This document shows positions 37,955 to 46,282 of a stretch of DNA of 64,000 bases, piece by piece. The DNA lies in the NCBI RefSeq assembly GCF_900142285.1, contig NZ_FRAJ01000003.1, positions 124,001 through 188,000 on the forward strand. The letters run 5' to 3'. Every line of letters starts with the position of its first letter. Position 1 is the first letter of the stretch. A program made the translations under genes and the position numbers. The notes beneath the pieces were generated by a model. It ran no database searches. It had not been told where the DNA came from and saw only the letters and a list, made by a program, of their open reading frames with translations. Origin of the DNA: Caminicella sporogenes DSM 14501. GTDB lineage: Bacteria; Bacillota; Clostridia; Peptostreptococcales; Caminicellaceae.

Positions 37955-38314
37955 TTAATATAAATATATATTTGGTATATGGTTTATGATATAATTTTTA
38001 AAATCTTTTATAATAATTTCTACTGCATCAATTCTAATATTATAATTTTTAATGTTATTTTTATTGAGATAATAAAAAATTGTTTTAGTTATATGATTAA
38101 TTTTATTTTTAGTTATAGATTCAATAGGTCTGCCAAAGTTTAAACTCTTCCTGGTCTTCACTTCTATAAATATATAAAAGTTATCATTTTTTGCTATTAT
38201 ATCTATTTCTCCAAATTTACATCTAAAATTCTTTTCTACTATCTTATACCCTTTATCTTCAATATACTCAACTGCTAGCTTTTCACCTAAATCACCTAAC
38301 TCTTTATTTTTCAC
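37955..38314 (-). CDS. yraN: YraN family (UPF0102) nuclease-fold protein
   Basis: 119 residues, GTG start behind AAGGAAG. The family pattern GDLGEKLAVEYIEDKGYKI is followed by the PD-(D/E)xK-like catalytic set GEIDIIAKN...FIEVKTRKS. All catalytic residues are present. The biological role is not known. It precedes yifB and dprA, as in many genomes. Confidence 0.93.
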   Translation of the reverse strand: MKNKELGDLGEKLAVEYIEDKGYKIVEKNFRCKFGEIDIIAKNDNFYIFIEVKTRKSLNFGRPIESITKNKINHITKTIFYYLNKNNIKNYNIRIDAVEIIIKDFKNYIINHIPNIYLY

Positions 38315-38502
38315 ATTTTTCTTCCTTTCAATATTAAATTCAAAAAAAATAATTCTAATCCTAAAATATTATTTTGACATTATTTTCTATATTCCTTCAA
38401 AAATTTATAAACTTTTTGAAAATTTTACAAGATTAAATATTTAAAGCAGCTCTTAGCAAAGTTATAGGTAACAAATAAGAGGAAAAAAATCTTTTTTATT
38501 TT

Positions 38503-38528
38503 TTAAAAAAAGACCTAAAAATAGGTCA
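38503..38528 (-). terminator. Terminator after the FlhB-C-like gene
   Basis: Stem gaccta/taggtc (6 bp) with a 4-base loop, followed on the minus strand by a T7 run. It lies about 16 bases after the stop codon and closes the rnhB-FliK-like-FlhB-C group. The remaining bases up to yraN (38315-38502) hold only AT-rich spacer with no clear promoter. Confidence 0.85.
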
Positions 38529-38543
38529 GTAAATTAAAATTTA

Positions 38544-38816
38544 TTATTTTTTCATTTTACTGTCTAATTTAGCTATAAAGAGCAAAACTTCAACAACAAC
38601 CTGATATAACTCGGGTGGAATTTCTTCTCCTAAAGATAAATTATAAAGCTGTTTTGATAATTTTTCATCTTTATAAATTGGAACATTATTTTCTTTTGCT
38701 ATATTTTTTATCTTTTCAGCTGTAAATCCTTTTCCCTTAGCTATTAAGTGTGGAGCTGAATCTTTATCTATATCATATTTTAAAGCAGTTGCAATAGTTT
38801 CTTTTTTTTTTTTCAT
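38544..38816 (-). CDS. Detached FlhB C-terminal domain protein (YlqH/FlhX-like)
   Basis: 90 residues, ATG behind AAGGTG. It aligns along its length with the part of FlhB after the cleavage site: APHLIAKGKGFTAEKIKNIA and VPIYKDEKLSKQLY match Flh[11 protein letters not shown]... and [14 protein letters not shown], and GEEIPPELYQVVVEVLLFI matches the FlhB end. The NPTH cleavage site and the membrane part are absent, so it resembles the already cleaved fragment. B. subtilis ylqH has the same neighbours (rnhB, ylqG), and a similar free domain in Helicobacter, FlhX, can replace the FlhB fragment. Three bases separate it from the FliK-like gene. Confidence 0.9.
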   Translation of the reverse strand: MKKKKETIATALKYDIDKDSAPHLIAKGKGFTAEKIKNIAKENNVPIYKDEKLSKQLYNLSLGEEIPPELYQVVVEVLLFIAKLDSKMKK

Positions 38817-38818
38817 AT

Positions 38819-40273
38819 TTACACCTTCAAATCCAATTTATTATATTTTGAAACCATTTTGTCAGAAGATATTATATCTATTAATGAATCTTTTTCCTTT
38901 ACTATAGTATATTTTATATTAACTTTTTTAAAATCTAAATTATAAAGACTGTTAATCAATTCATTTTCATACTTTTTAAAAAAGCTTTCTATTTTATTAT
39001 TGTTGAGCTTAAAATTTAAATTAATTTCTTTATTATTTATTTCTATCAAAGACTGTACAATATTAAGATTTTTAGTATCTAATGAAATAAATATTTTTGT
39101 ACTTTTTTTATTGATTTTTTTATTCTTTTTAGCTTCCTTAGAAATATATATTTCTAAAGAATGAATATTTTCATTCACGTTAATTGGTATTTGAATAAAT
39201 GTCAAATTTTCATTTAATTTATTTAAAAATTTAAAACTTGTTTTTATATCTTCAATTTCTCTTGCTATTATAGTCTTTAAAGTATTATTTTCTTTCTTAT
39301 TTAAATCATATTCCAATTTTCCAATTTCAAAATATATTTTATTCATTATTTCATTAATTTTAGATTTATCATAAAAAATATTAGGTTTTACAGATTTTAT
39401 CAATTTAACTAAGTTGCTATATTCTTCTGACTTAATGCCATTTTCTTTTAAAATTTCTATAAATTCTAAAAGCTTATTGGAAATATCTTTTTTACCAACA
39501 ATAATATCATCTATAAGCTTTATATTCATAAGATTAAATTTTAAACTATTTTTCAACATAAAAACTAATTTATCTTGTGAAATATTATTCATTAACTTTA
39601 ATAAATCATTTGAATTTAAAAAGTGCAATTTGTTATAACCTTTAAACTTTTTCAACAAACTATGCTCATCATGATTTTCTTTATTTACATCTGCAATATC
39701 TTTTTCTGAAAAATTAAGATTATTTACAACTTTTTTAAGAAGCTCTTTTATTTCTATTTTTAAATCACTTTCATCAATAGAAATACCATACTGTTTTAAA
39801 ATCTCAGCAAGTTTACCATAATATTTTTGTGTAAACTTTATTAATTCAATATTTTCTTTTGTAACCGGTATTTCATTTTTTAATAATTTTTCAATTACTA
39901 CTTTATCAGTTATTTTATCAGTAAAAAATTTGCGTGTATCATCATCTATACTCTTATTATCCAAATTATAATTAATTTTAATTAAAATTTCATTTTTATC
40001 TTCATTTTTTCCTACAACGGTAAATTCAAGTGTTTTGCCAATCTTATAATCATTATTCTTATTTGAAATATTTTTAGCCTGAAAAACAAATTTACCATTT
40101 ACTTCTATATTAAGCAAATTATCTGAAATTTTTAATATTTTTCCTCTAAATACATCGCCTATATTGATATCTGATATGAATAAAGCTTTTAATACATTTG
40201 AAATATTTTCATTAGATATATTTTTATTATTGATAATTCCATTGTAAATGAAATTATATAAATTAATATTCAT
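38819..40273 (-). CDS. Large FliK-like protein (YlqG position), unproven hook-length role
   Basis: About 484 residues from the ATG at 40273; a GTG at 40282 would overlap rnhB. No strong ribosome binding site is visible. Residues about 38-110 form a beta-rich segment (GDVFRGKILKISDNLLNIEV). A long helical, lysine/asparagine-rich middle follows. The C-terminal ~140 residues have the alternating pattern of a Flg_hook (FliK-C) domain, e.g. INLNFKLNNNKIESFFKKYE. Its adjacency to the free FlhB-C gene supports a FliK-type partner. Sequence similarity is too weak to be sure by eye. Confidence 0.7.
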   Translation of the reverse strand: MNINLYNFIYNGIINNKNISNENISNVLKALFISDINIGDVFRGKILKISDNLLNIEVNGKFVFQAKNISNKNNDYKIGKTLEFTVVGKNEDKNEILIKINYNLDNKSIDDDTRKFFTDKITDKVVIEKLLKNEIPVTKENIELIKFTQKYYGKLAEILKQYGISIDESDLKIEIKELLKKVVNNLNFSEKDIADVNKENHDEHSLLKKFKGYNKLHFLNSNDLLKLMNNISQDKLVFMLKNSLKFNLMNIKLIDDIIVGKKDISNKLLEFIEILKENGIKSEEYSNLVKLIKSVKPNIFYDKSKINEIMNKIYFEIGKLEYDLNKKENNTLKTIIAREIEDIKTSFKFLNKLNENLTFIQIPINVNENIHSLEIYISKEAKKNKKINKKSTKIFISLDTKNLNIVQSLIEINNKEINLNFKLNNNKIESFFKKYENELINSLYNLDFKKVNIKYTIVKEKDSLIDIISSDKMVSKYNKLDLKV

Positions 40274-40274
40274 T

Positions 40275-41051
40275 TTAATCACCCAGAGATTTTAAAAATG
40301 TCTTTCTGTGAAATGGAGTAATGCCAAATTCTTTTATTGCTTTATAATGTTCTTTAGTTCCATATCCTTTATGATTTTTAAATCCATATCCCGGATACTT
40401 CTTTTCATATTCGATTACTATCCTGTCTCTCGTAACTTTTGCAACAATAGATGCAGCAGCTATTGATATGCTTAAACTATCTCCCTTAACTATTTCTTTC
40501 TGTTTAATATTTATATCGGTCAATTTCAATGCATCTATTAATAAAAAATCCGGTTTGTTTTTTAGTGATAATACTGCTTTTTTCATTGCCAGTTTGGTAG
40601 CATTGAAAATATTTATTTTATCTATGATTTCATTGTCTACTATTCCTATACCTACATCTATCGCCACTTCATTTATAATATCATACAGTTTATATCTCTT
40701 TTTTTCTGGAATTTTTTTTGAATCATTTATTCCAAATATCAACTTATCTTTAGGCAAAATAACAGCAGCTGCTACAACTGGACCAGCTAAAGGCCCTCTA
40801 CCTGCTTCATCTATACCTGCTATTAAATTATAATTTTGATTATAAAGCTCATTTTCAATCTTACACATTTTTAAAATTCTTTCTCTTTCTCCAATAAACT
40901 TACTATACTCTCTTTCAATTTTATCTGCAAATTTTTTTATAGTTTTTCTATTATCATCTTTTAAAATAGTTATATACTTTAATTTTTCTTCTATGCTTAA
41001 TTTTTGTAAAAAATTTCCAACTTCATGTGCTGACATATTTTTTAAATCCAT
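40275..41051 (-). CDS. rnhB: Ribonuclease HII
   Basis: 258 residues, ATG behind GAAAGGA. The catalytic core begins at about residue 75 with IAGIDEAGRGPLAGPVVAAA and has a conserved Asp in FLLIDALKL and the DSLSISIAAASIVAKVTRD stretch. An N-terminal ~70-residue extension is typical of Firmicute RnhB. It cuts the RNA strand of RNA-DNA hybrids, including single ribonucleotides. Confidence 0.97.
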   Translation of the reverse strand: MDLKNMSAHEVGNFLQKLSIEEKLKYITILKDDNRKTIKKFADKIEREYSKFIGERERILKMCKIENELYNQNYNLIAGIDEAGRGPLAGPVVAAAVILPKDKLIFGINDSKKIPEKKRYKLYDIINEVAIDVGIGIVDNEIIDKINIFNATKLAMKKAVLSLKNKPDFLLIDALKLTDINIKQKEIVKGDSLSISIAAASIVAKVTRDRIVIEYEKKYPGYGFKNHKGYGTKEHYKAIKEFGITPFHRKTFLKSLGD

Positions 41052-41100
41052 AATTTCATTCCTTTCAATATAATTTGATACATAATAACTAAATTATAAC

Positions 41101-41126
41101 AAAAAAATTAGTGCTTATTCAGCACT
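41101..41126 (-). terminator. rbgA intrinsic terminator
   Basis: Stem agtgct/agcact with a 5-base loop, followed on the minus strand by AATTTTTTT. The rbgA stop codon lies within the hairpin. A TATAAT box follows soon after on the minus strand and may drive rnhB, with a weak -35. Confidence 0.8.
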
Positions 41127-41981
41127 ATTATTAATATCTTCAGGAGTTTCTAATGTAATTTTTCCTAGCTTACCCTTTCTAAAATCGTCCAAAACTATAT
41201 TGGCAATTCTAGTATAATCAATTATACCTCCTGCACTTATACAACCTCTATTTCGACCTATATCTTCCATAATCTCTAATGCTTCTTTATTTAAATTATC
41301 CAGATTATATCTTTCTTTTAAATTATTTGGATATTTTTCTAATAAAGTTTTTATAAGTTCCAAACACAATTCATCTATGTCTAATATTTCATCTCTTATA
41401 GAACCAGTAAATGCCAAATTTAATCCTACTTTTTCATCATCAAATTTAGGCCATAATATACCGGGAGTATCAAAGAGTTCTATATCTTTTCTTATTCTTA
41501 TCCACTGTTTTCCCCTTGTAACACCGGGTTTATTTCCCGTCTTTGCAGATTTTTTACCTACTAATTTATTTATCAAAGATGATTTTCCAACATTAGGAAT
41601 TCCAACTATCATTACTCTTATAGGTCTAAGCTTACGACCTTTTTTCTTTAAGATTTCTATTTTATCTTTAGCAGCATTTTTTATGGCATTTAATAAATTA
41701 TTCATTCCTTCTCCACTTAATGCATTAAAAGGTATTGCATTAATTCCTAATTTTGAATAATAATCTAACCATTTTTTTAATATTTTAGGGTCAGATAAAT
41801 CATATTTATTCAATACAACTATTTTAGGCTTATTACTTATGATTTTATCGATTTCTGGATTTTTACTGCTGATTGGAATTCTTGCATCATACAGCTCAAT
41901 AACTACATCAACTAATTTTAAATTATTTTTTATCAGTTCTTTAGTTTTTTTCATATGTCCGGGATACCAATTAATATTCAT
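41115..41981 (-). CDS. rbgA: Ribosome biogenesis GTPase RbgA (YlqF)
   Basis: 288 residues. GTPase motifs come in the circularly permuted order: G4 (VVLNKYDLSDP, about 52-62), then G1 (GIPNVGKSSLINKLVG, about 127), then G3 (DTPG). The N-terminus NWYPGHMKKTK is typical. A C-terminal ANTAR-like helical domain contacts the 50S subunit. It matures the large subunit late in assembly. Neighbours rplS and rnhB are conserved. Confidence 0.97.
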   Translation of the reverse strand: MNINWYPGHMKKTKELIKNNLKLVDVVIELYDARIPISSKNPEIDKIISNKPKIVVLNKYDLSDPKILKKWLDYYSKLGINAIPFNALSGEGMNNLLNAIKNAAKDKIEILKKKGRKLRPIRVMIVGIPNVGKSSLINKLVGKKSAKTGNKPGVTRGKQWIRIRKDIELFDTPGILWPKFDDEKVGLNLAFTGSIRDEILDIDELCLELIKTLLEKYPNNLKERYNLDNLNKEALEIMEDIGRNRGCISAGGIIDYTRIANIVLDDFRKGKLGKITLETPEDINNSAE

Positions 41982-42023
41982 AATATATCACCACTTTACT
42001 AAAAATAAAATTTAAAAATCAAA

Positions 42024-42056
42024 GAATAATAAAGGGACTGTCACTCAACAGTCCCC
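42024..42056 (-). terminator. rplS intrinsic terminator
   Basis: A perfect 8-bp GC-rich stem (gggactgt / acagtccc) with a 6-base loop, followed on the minus strand by TTTATTATT. It lies just after the rplS stop codon. Confidence 0.9.
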
Positions 42057-42070
42057 GCATATTTTTTATA

Positions 42071-42418
42071 TTAACCCATAATTTTTTCTTTAACTTTAGC
42101 AGCTTTTCCAACTCTATGTCTTAAGTAATTTAACTTAGCTCTTCTTACTTTACCTCTTCTAACAACTTCTATTTTTTCTATTTTTGGTGAATGTACTGGA
42201 ATAGTCTTTTCAACACCTACTCCATATGAAATCTTTCTAACTGTAAAAGTTTCTCTTATACCACCATTTTGTCTTTTAAGTACAACACCTTCAAAAACCT
42301 GAATTCTTTCTCTTTTACCTTCTTTAACTTTTAAATGAACTCTTACAGTATCTCCTACATTAAATTCAGGTAAATCATTTCTTAACTGTTCTTGTTCTAA
42401 AGCTTTGATTATTTCCAT
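42071..42418 (-). CDS. rplS: Large ribosomal subunit protein bL19
   Basis: 115 residues with the standard bL19 pattern ([38 protein letters not shown]). ATG behind GGGAGG. It has its own promoter, a structured leader and a terminator, so it is expressed as a single gene between trmD and rbgA. Confidence 0.98.
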   Translation of the reverse strand: MEIIKALEQEQLRNDLPEFNVGDTVRVHLKVKEGKRERIQVFEGVVLKRQNGGIRETFTVRKISYGVGVEKTIPVHSPKIEKIEVVRRGKVRRAKLNYLRHRVGKAAKVKEKIMG

Positions 42419-42486
42419 ATTTCTTACCTCCCTCCATCATAGACGTTCATGTTAAACATATTAACAGAGGACCGCCCGTAGTGCCA
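42419..42486 (-). ncRNA. Candidate L19 ribosomal protein leader RNA
   Basis: The 5' leader of rplS from the likely start point to the start codon holds conserved-looking unpaired stretches (GGGCGGTCCTCTGTTAA; GAACGTCTATGATGGAGGG) around a hairpin made by TGTTAA and TTAACA. This matches my memory of the Firmicute L19 leader family, in which excess L19 represses its own synthesis. No covariance search was possible. Confidence 0.6.
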
Positions 42487-42492
42487 CAAGTA

Positions 42493-42521
42493 ATTATATC
42501 ATAGAGCAATTTATATTACAA
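42493..42521 (-). promoter_or_regulatory. rplS promoter
   Basis: TTGTAA (-35) and perfect TATAAT (-10) spaced by 17 bases on the minus strand, about 75 bases before the rplS start codon. Confidence 0.8.
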
Positions 42522-42541
42522 TACCTTAATTTAAAATTTAG

Positions 42542-43300
42542 TTAATTATTATTCATTAATATTTCATTAATAATGTTTTTAAACTTTTCTCGTTCCTTCT
42601 GAGTAAATTTATTATTTTTTAAAAATTTTTCTATTAAATCAGGTCTTCTTTTTATAGTTAATTCAATTGACTTTTTCAATCTCCATTCTTCTATAAGTTT
42701 ATGATTACCTGATAGAAGAACTTTAGGAACTTTCATTCCATTATAATCAGCTGGTCTAGTATAATGGGGATATTCCAAAAGCCCCGAATAAAAACTTTCA
42801 TCTTTAAAAGAATTTTCATTATTTAATACGCCCGGTATTAACCTTGCTACAGTATCTATAACTACCATTGTAGGAAGTTCTCCACCAGTTAAAACATAAT
42901 CTCCTATAGATATTTCATCTGTAACCCAATAATCAATAATTCTCTGATCAATACCTTCATAATGTCCACAAATAAAAATTAAATTTTCTTCTTTAGATAA
43001 GGATAGTGCCATTTCTTGATTGAACGTTTTTCCCTTTGGAGTCAAATATATTATTTTATACTTTTTCTTTTCTTTAGTTATAGATTTTAATGCATCAAAA
43101 ATAGGCTGGTTCATAAGAACCATACCAGAACCTCCACCGTATGGATAATCGTCTACTCTCTTATGTTTATCTGATGAATATTCTCTAAAATTTATTACAT
43201 TTAATTTTATAATCCCATTTTTAATTGCTCTTCCAATTATACTCTGATTTAAAACATTAGTAAACATTTCCGGAAAGAGCGTTAGTATATCTATTTTCAT
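42542..43300 (-). CDS. trmD: tRNA (guanine-37 N1) methyltransferase TrmD
   Basis: 252 residues. The SPOUT fold marks are complete: [39 protein letters not shown] and [17 protein letters not shown]. It methylates G37 of several tRNAs and prevents frameshifting. The start overlaps the rimM end by four bases. Confidence 0.98.
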   Translation of the reverse strand: MKIDILTLFPEMFTNVLNQSIIGRAIKNGIIKLNVINFREYSSDKHKRVDDYPYGGGSGMVLMNQPIFDALKSITKEKKKYKIIYLTPKGKTFNQEMALSLSKEENLIFICGHYEGIDQRIIDYWVTDEISIGDYVLTGGELPTMVVIDTVARLIPGVLNNENSFKDESFYSGLLEYPHYTRPADYNGMKVPKVLLSGNHKLIEEWRLKKSIELTIKRRPDLIEKFLKNNKFTQKEREKFKNIINEILMNNN

Positions 43301-43818
43301 TCTAACATACCCTCTATCAAATGAACTATAATACTTTTATTTTTAATGTCAATTTTTTTAATAAATTCCTCAACAGCTGGAATCATTACTTTCTTAGTTT
43401 TTTCTCTATCTTCTTCATCTAATCTTTCTACAACATAAATATCTTGAGCAGTATTTTGTATTACATCTATTAATTTGCCTATTAAATTATTATCTTCATC
43501 ATACACATTACAGCCTACTAAATCAAAAATATAATAAGTATCTTCAGGTAGCTTTCTAAGCTGACTTTCATCTATATATATATATTTATTTTTATACTTT
43601 TCTACGTCATTTATATTATTTAATCCTTTAAATTTAATTATTGCCAATTCTTTTTTATATCTTACATTTTCAATTTCAAATTTATCATCTATACCTTCTA
43701 TATAAATATATTCTAATTCTTCATAACGCTCCTTATAGTCTGTAAGTGGATATATTCTGACATCTCCTTTTATCCCCTGAGTATTTACTATTTTACCAAT
43801 TACTATCTTTTTCCCCAC
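43297..43818 (-). CDS. rimM: 16S rRNA processing protein RimM
   Basis: 173 residues, GTG start behind GAGAGGGTG. The N-terminal RimM barrel ([20 protein letters not shown]) and C-terminal PRC-barrel domain ([30 protein letters not shown]) are both clear. It helps mature the 30S head with S19. Always found next to trmD. Confidence 0.97.
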   Translation of the reverse strand: MGKKIVIGKIVNTQGIKGDVRIYPLTDYKERYEELEYIYIEGIDDKFEIENVRYKKELAIIKFKGLNNINDVEKYKNKYIYIDESQLRKLPEDTYYIFDLVGCNVYDEDNNLIGKLIDVIQNTAQDIYVVERLDEEDREKTKKVMIPAVEEFIKKIDIKNKSIIVHLIEGMLE

Positions 43819-43854
43819 TCTATCACCCTCTCTAATATTTAATGTTTAAAATAT

Positions 43855-43882
43855 AAAAGGATTAGGAGTCCCTAATCCTTTT
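43855..43882 (-). terminator. Hairpin between khpA and rimM
   Basis: A perfect 12-bp stem (aaaaggattagg / cctaatcctttt) with a 4-base loop, right after the khpA stop. The minus-strand 3' side reads CCTTTTATATTTT, a moderate U-run. It may terminate or attenuate transcription between rpsP-khpA and rimM-trmD. No promoter is apparent between it and rimM. Confidence 0.65.
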
Positions 43883-43886
43883 ATAC

Positions 43887-44117
43887 CTATTGAATTATTT
43901 CAACAACAACTCTTTTATTTTCTCTTGTAGCAGCGGCTTTAACTACAGTTCTAATTGCTTTTGCAATTCTGCCCTGCTTACCAATAACTTTGCCCATATC
44001 TTCTGGGGCAACTTTTAACTCTACTATTACTGATTGAGTTCCTTCAATTTCATTTACCTGTACTTCTTCGGGATGATCAACTAAAGCTTGTGCTATTATC
44101 TTTACCAATTCTCCCAT
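43887..44117 (-). CDS. khpA: RNA-binding KH-domain protein KhpA (YlqC)
   Basis: 76 residues from the ATG at 44117, nine bases after AGGGGGTG. One KH domain with the GxxG loop in VIGKQGRIAKAIRTVV. In Gram-positive bacteria KhpA pairs with KhpB (EloR/Jag) in control of cell elongation and RNA. Position between rpsP and rimM is the usual one. Confidence 0.95.
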   Translation of the reverse strand: MGELVKIIAQALVDHPEEVQVNEIEGTQSVIVELKVAPEDMGKVIGKQGRIAKAIRTVVKAAATRENKRVVVEIIQ

Positions 44118-44143
44118 TTTAATAAACACCCCCTAGAAGCTAA

Positions 44144-44413
44144 TTATGCCTTTTTAGCTTCTTCAAACTTTTCTAAAATACCATGTTTTTTGAATAAATC
44201 TTTTATAGTATCAGTAGGCTGAGCACCATTTTTCAGCCACTTAATAGCCTTTTCAGCATCTATTTTAACTTCAACAGGTTCAGAAACAGGATTATAATAA
44301 CCTATTTCCTCAATAAATCTACCATCTCTTGGTGAACGTGAGTCTGCAACTACTATTCTGTAAAAAGGCTTCTTTTTAGCTCCCATTCTTCTTAATCTGA
44401 TTTTTACTGCCAC
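44144..44413 (-). CDS. rpsP: Small ribosomal subunit protein bS16
   Basis: 89 residues. The start is the GTG at 44413 ([19 protein letters not shown]), seven bases after AAAGGAGG; the longer frame begins before that site. Family pattern [19 protein letters not shown] is present. Located directly after ffh. Confidence 0.97.
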   Translation of the reverse strand: MAVKIRLRRMGAKKKPFYRIVVADSRSPRDGRFIEEIGYYNPVSEPVEVKIDAEKAIKWLKNGAQPTDTIKDLFKKHGILEKFEEAKKA

Positions 44414-44456
44414 TTGATTCACCTCCTTTAAATACATAAAATATATAAAAATTTAT

Positions 44457-45797
44457 CTAAAAGAACGGTATTTTAAATCTCCCGCCCTTTTTTAACCCTT
44501 TTTCCATATCAGAAAATTGCTTCATCATTTTCTTCGTCTGTTCAAACTGCTTTAACAATTTATTTACTTCTTGAACGCTAGTTCCACTTCCTTTAGCAAT
44601 TCTCTTTCTTCGACTAGCTTTTATTATTGAAGGATTTCTTCTTTCTTCAGGCGTCATTGACTGAATTATAGCTTCAATCCTTACAAGTTCTTTATCATCT
44701 ATTTGTAAATTTTTAAGCTGTTTATTACTTACTCCTGGAAGCATTTCAATCAATTGACTAAGCGGTCCCATATTCTTCATCTGTTCAAGCTGTTCTAAAA
44801 AATCTTCCAAATTAAATTCTTGAGTTCTAATTTTTTTCTCTAAATTTTTTAATTTCTTTTCATCTAAACTAGCTTGAGCTTTTTCTATTAGACTGAGAAT
44901 ATCTCCCATTCCAAGTATCCTAGATGCCATACGATCTGGATAAAATGGTTCTAAATCGCTAAGTTTTTCACCTACACCAATATATTTTATAGGCTTATCA
45001 GTAACAGCTCTAACAGATAATGCTGCCCCACCTCGTGTATCTCCATCCAACTTCGTAAGTATAACTCCATCTATTCCAAGCTGCGAATTAAAAGTTTCTG
45101 CAACATTAACTGCATCTTGACCTGTCATAGCGTCAACAACTAATAGTATCTCATGAGGATTTACTTCAGATTTAATATTTTTTAATTCATCCATTAATTT
45201 TTCATCTATATGAAGTCTTCCTGCAGTATCTATTATAACCACATCATTGCCATATTTTTTTGCATGTTCTATACCTGCTTTTGCAATGTTTACTGGATTA
45301 ACTTTATCTCCCATAGAAAAAACAGGTATATCGAGTTTTTCTCCAACTACATGAAGCTGTTTTATAGCTGCTGGTCTGTAAACATCACAGGCTACTAATA
45401 GAGGTCTTTTGCCCATCTTTTTAAGCAATCCACCTAACTTACCTCCAGTAGTAGTTTTACCAGCACCTTGAAGTCCAACTAACATGATTATAGTAGGAGG
45501 TTTTGACGCAAAATTTATTTTGCTTTGAGTAGTTCCCATCAAATTAGTTAATTCTTCATTTACAATTTTTATAACTTGCTGTCCCGGAGTAAGACTCTCC
45601 AATACTTCATGTCCTATCGAACGCTGTGTGATTTTATTGATAAAATTTTTAACAACTTTGTAGTTTACATCAGCCTCAAGCAATGCAAGTTTAACTTCAC
45701 GCATTGCAGCTTTAACATCTTTTTCAGATAACTTCCCTTTCCCTTTAAGTTTTTTAAAAGTATTTTGAAGCTTTTCGGCAAGCCCTTCAAAAATCAT
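44457..45797 (-). CDS. ffh: Signal recognition particle GTPase Ffh
   Basis: 446 residues from the ATG at 45797, behind GGGAGGT; the longer TTG frame starts within that site. N domain at 1-90, G domain with GLQGAGKTTTGGKLG and DTAGRLHIDEKL, and a methionine-rich M domain from about 300 that binds SRP RNA and signal sequences. Works with FtsY. SRP RNA itself is not in the window. Confidence 0.98.
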   Translation of the reverse strand: MIFEGLAEKLQNTFKKLKGKGKLSEKDVKAAMREVKLALLEADVNYKVVKNFINKITQRSIGHEVLESLTPGQQVIKIVNEELTNLMGTTQSKINFASKPPTIIMLVGLQGAGKTTTGGKLGGLLKKMGKRPLLVACDVYRPAAIKQLHVVGEKLDIPVFSMGDKVNPVNIAKAGIEHAKKYGNDVVIIDTAGRLHIDEKLMDELKNIKSEVNPHEILLVVDAMTGQDAVNVAETFNSQLGIDGVILTKLDGDTRGGAALSVRAVTDKPIKYIGVGEKLSDLEPFYPDRMASRILGMGDILSLIEKAQASLDEKKLKNLEKKIRTQEFNLEDFLEQLEQMKNMGPLSQLIEMLPGVSNKQLKNLQIDDKELVRIEAIIQSMTPEERRNPSIIKASRRKRIAKGSGTSVQEVNKLLKQFEQTKKMMKQFSDMEKGLKKGGRFKIPFF

Positions 45798-45821
45798 TTT
45801 TTTACCTCCCAAAGAGTTCTT

Positions 45822-46196
45822 CTATGAACTCTCCTCCAATATTTCTAAAGTCATTTTCTTTAAATCATTTATCTTCTCTAAAACATAATTTCTATCGAAA
45901 TTTTTATCTATATCTTCAATCAGATAATCTATATTTACTAAAAGCTCATTAATTTTACATCTTGTCTTTAAAAATTTATTTAAAAGTCCTAACTTTCCTT
46001 CATATTCTTCTAATAGCTTTTCCGTTCTCTTTAAAGTATCATATACAGCTTGTCTGCTTATCCCCAGATTTTCAGAAATTTCTCCCAAAGACAAGTCATG
46101 TATATAATACAACTTTAAAATTTCCTGTTGCTTTCTTGTCAATAACTGTCCATAAAATATAAATAAATTTCCCAATCTAATTTTCTTTTCAATCAT
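45822..46196 (-). CDS. ylxM: SRP operon helix-turn-helix protein YlxM
   Basis: 124 residues of the YlxM/UPF0122 family. The helix-turn-helix is ISENLGISRQAVYDTLKRTE (about 38-57) within a sigma-70 region-4-like domain, and the C-terminal part is helical. It is co-transcribed with ffh in most Firmicutes; the molecular role is not settled. Confidence 0.95.
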   Translation of the reverse strand: MIEKKIRLGNLFIFYGQLLTRKQQEILKLYYIHDLSLGEISENLGISRQAVYDTLKRTEKLLEEYEGKLGLLNKFLKTRCKINELLVNIDYLIEDIDKNFDRNYVLEKINDLKKMTLEILEESS

Positions 46197-46244
46197 TATT
46201 TACACTTCCCAAGCACCTGTAAAGGTTTTAAACTTTACAGATGT

Positions 46245-46273
46245 ATTTTATACTACTATTTTATTATTGTCAA
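46245..46273 (-). promoter_or_regulatory. ylxM-ffh-rpsP operon promoter with start-point hairpin
   Basis: Consensus TTGACA (-35) and TAAAAT (-10) spaced by 17 bases on the minus strand, right after the ftsY stop. The predicted transcript begins almost directly with an 8-bp stem (46217-46224 with 46233-46240) that has no U-run, so it is a 5' hairpin and not a terminator for ftsY. Confidence 0.8.
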
Positions 46274-46282
46274 TAGTATTTA

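Noticed and set aside
38315-38502. Small gene or promoter between yraN and the FlhB-C-like gene
   Set aside because: No frame with a ribosome binding site, and no pair of -35 and -10 boxes at usual spacing.
45798-45812. Longer starts for ffh, rpsP, khpA, topA, fabD, fliJ, cheY, fliY and cheC
   Set aside because: The extra codons cover or precede the ribosome binding site of a downstream start that matches family N-termini.
46217-46240. ftsY terminator
   Set aside because: The stem has no U-run and sits at the start of the next transcript, after a consensus promoter.
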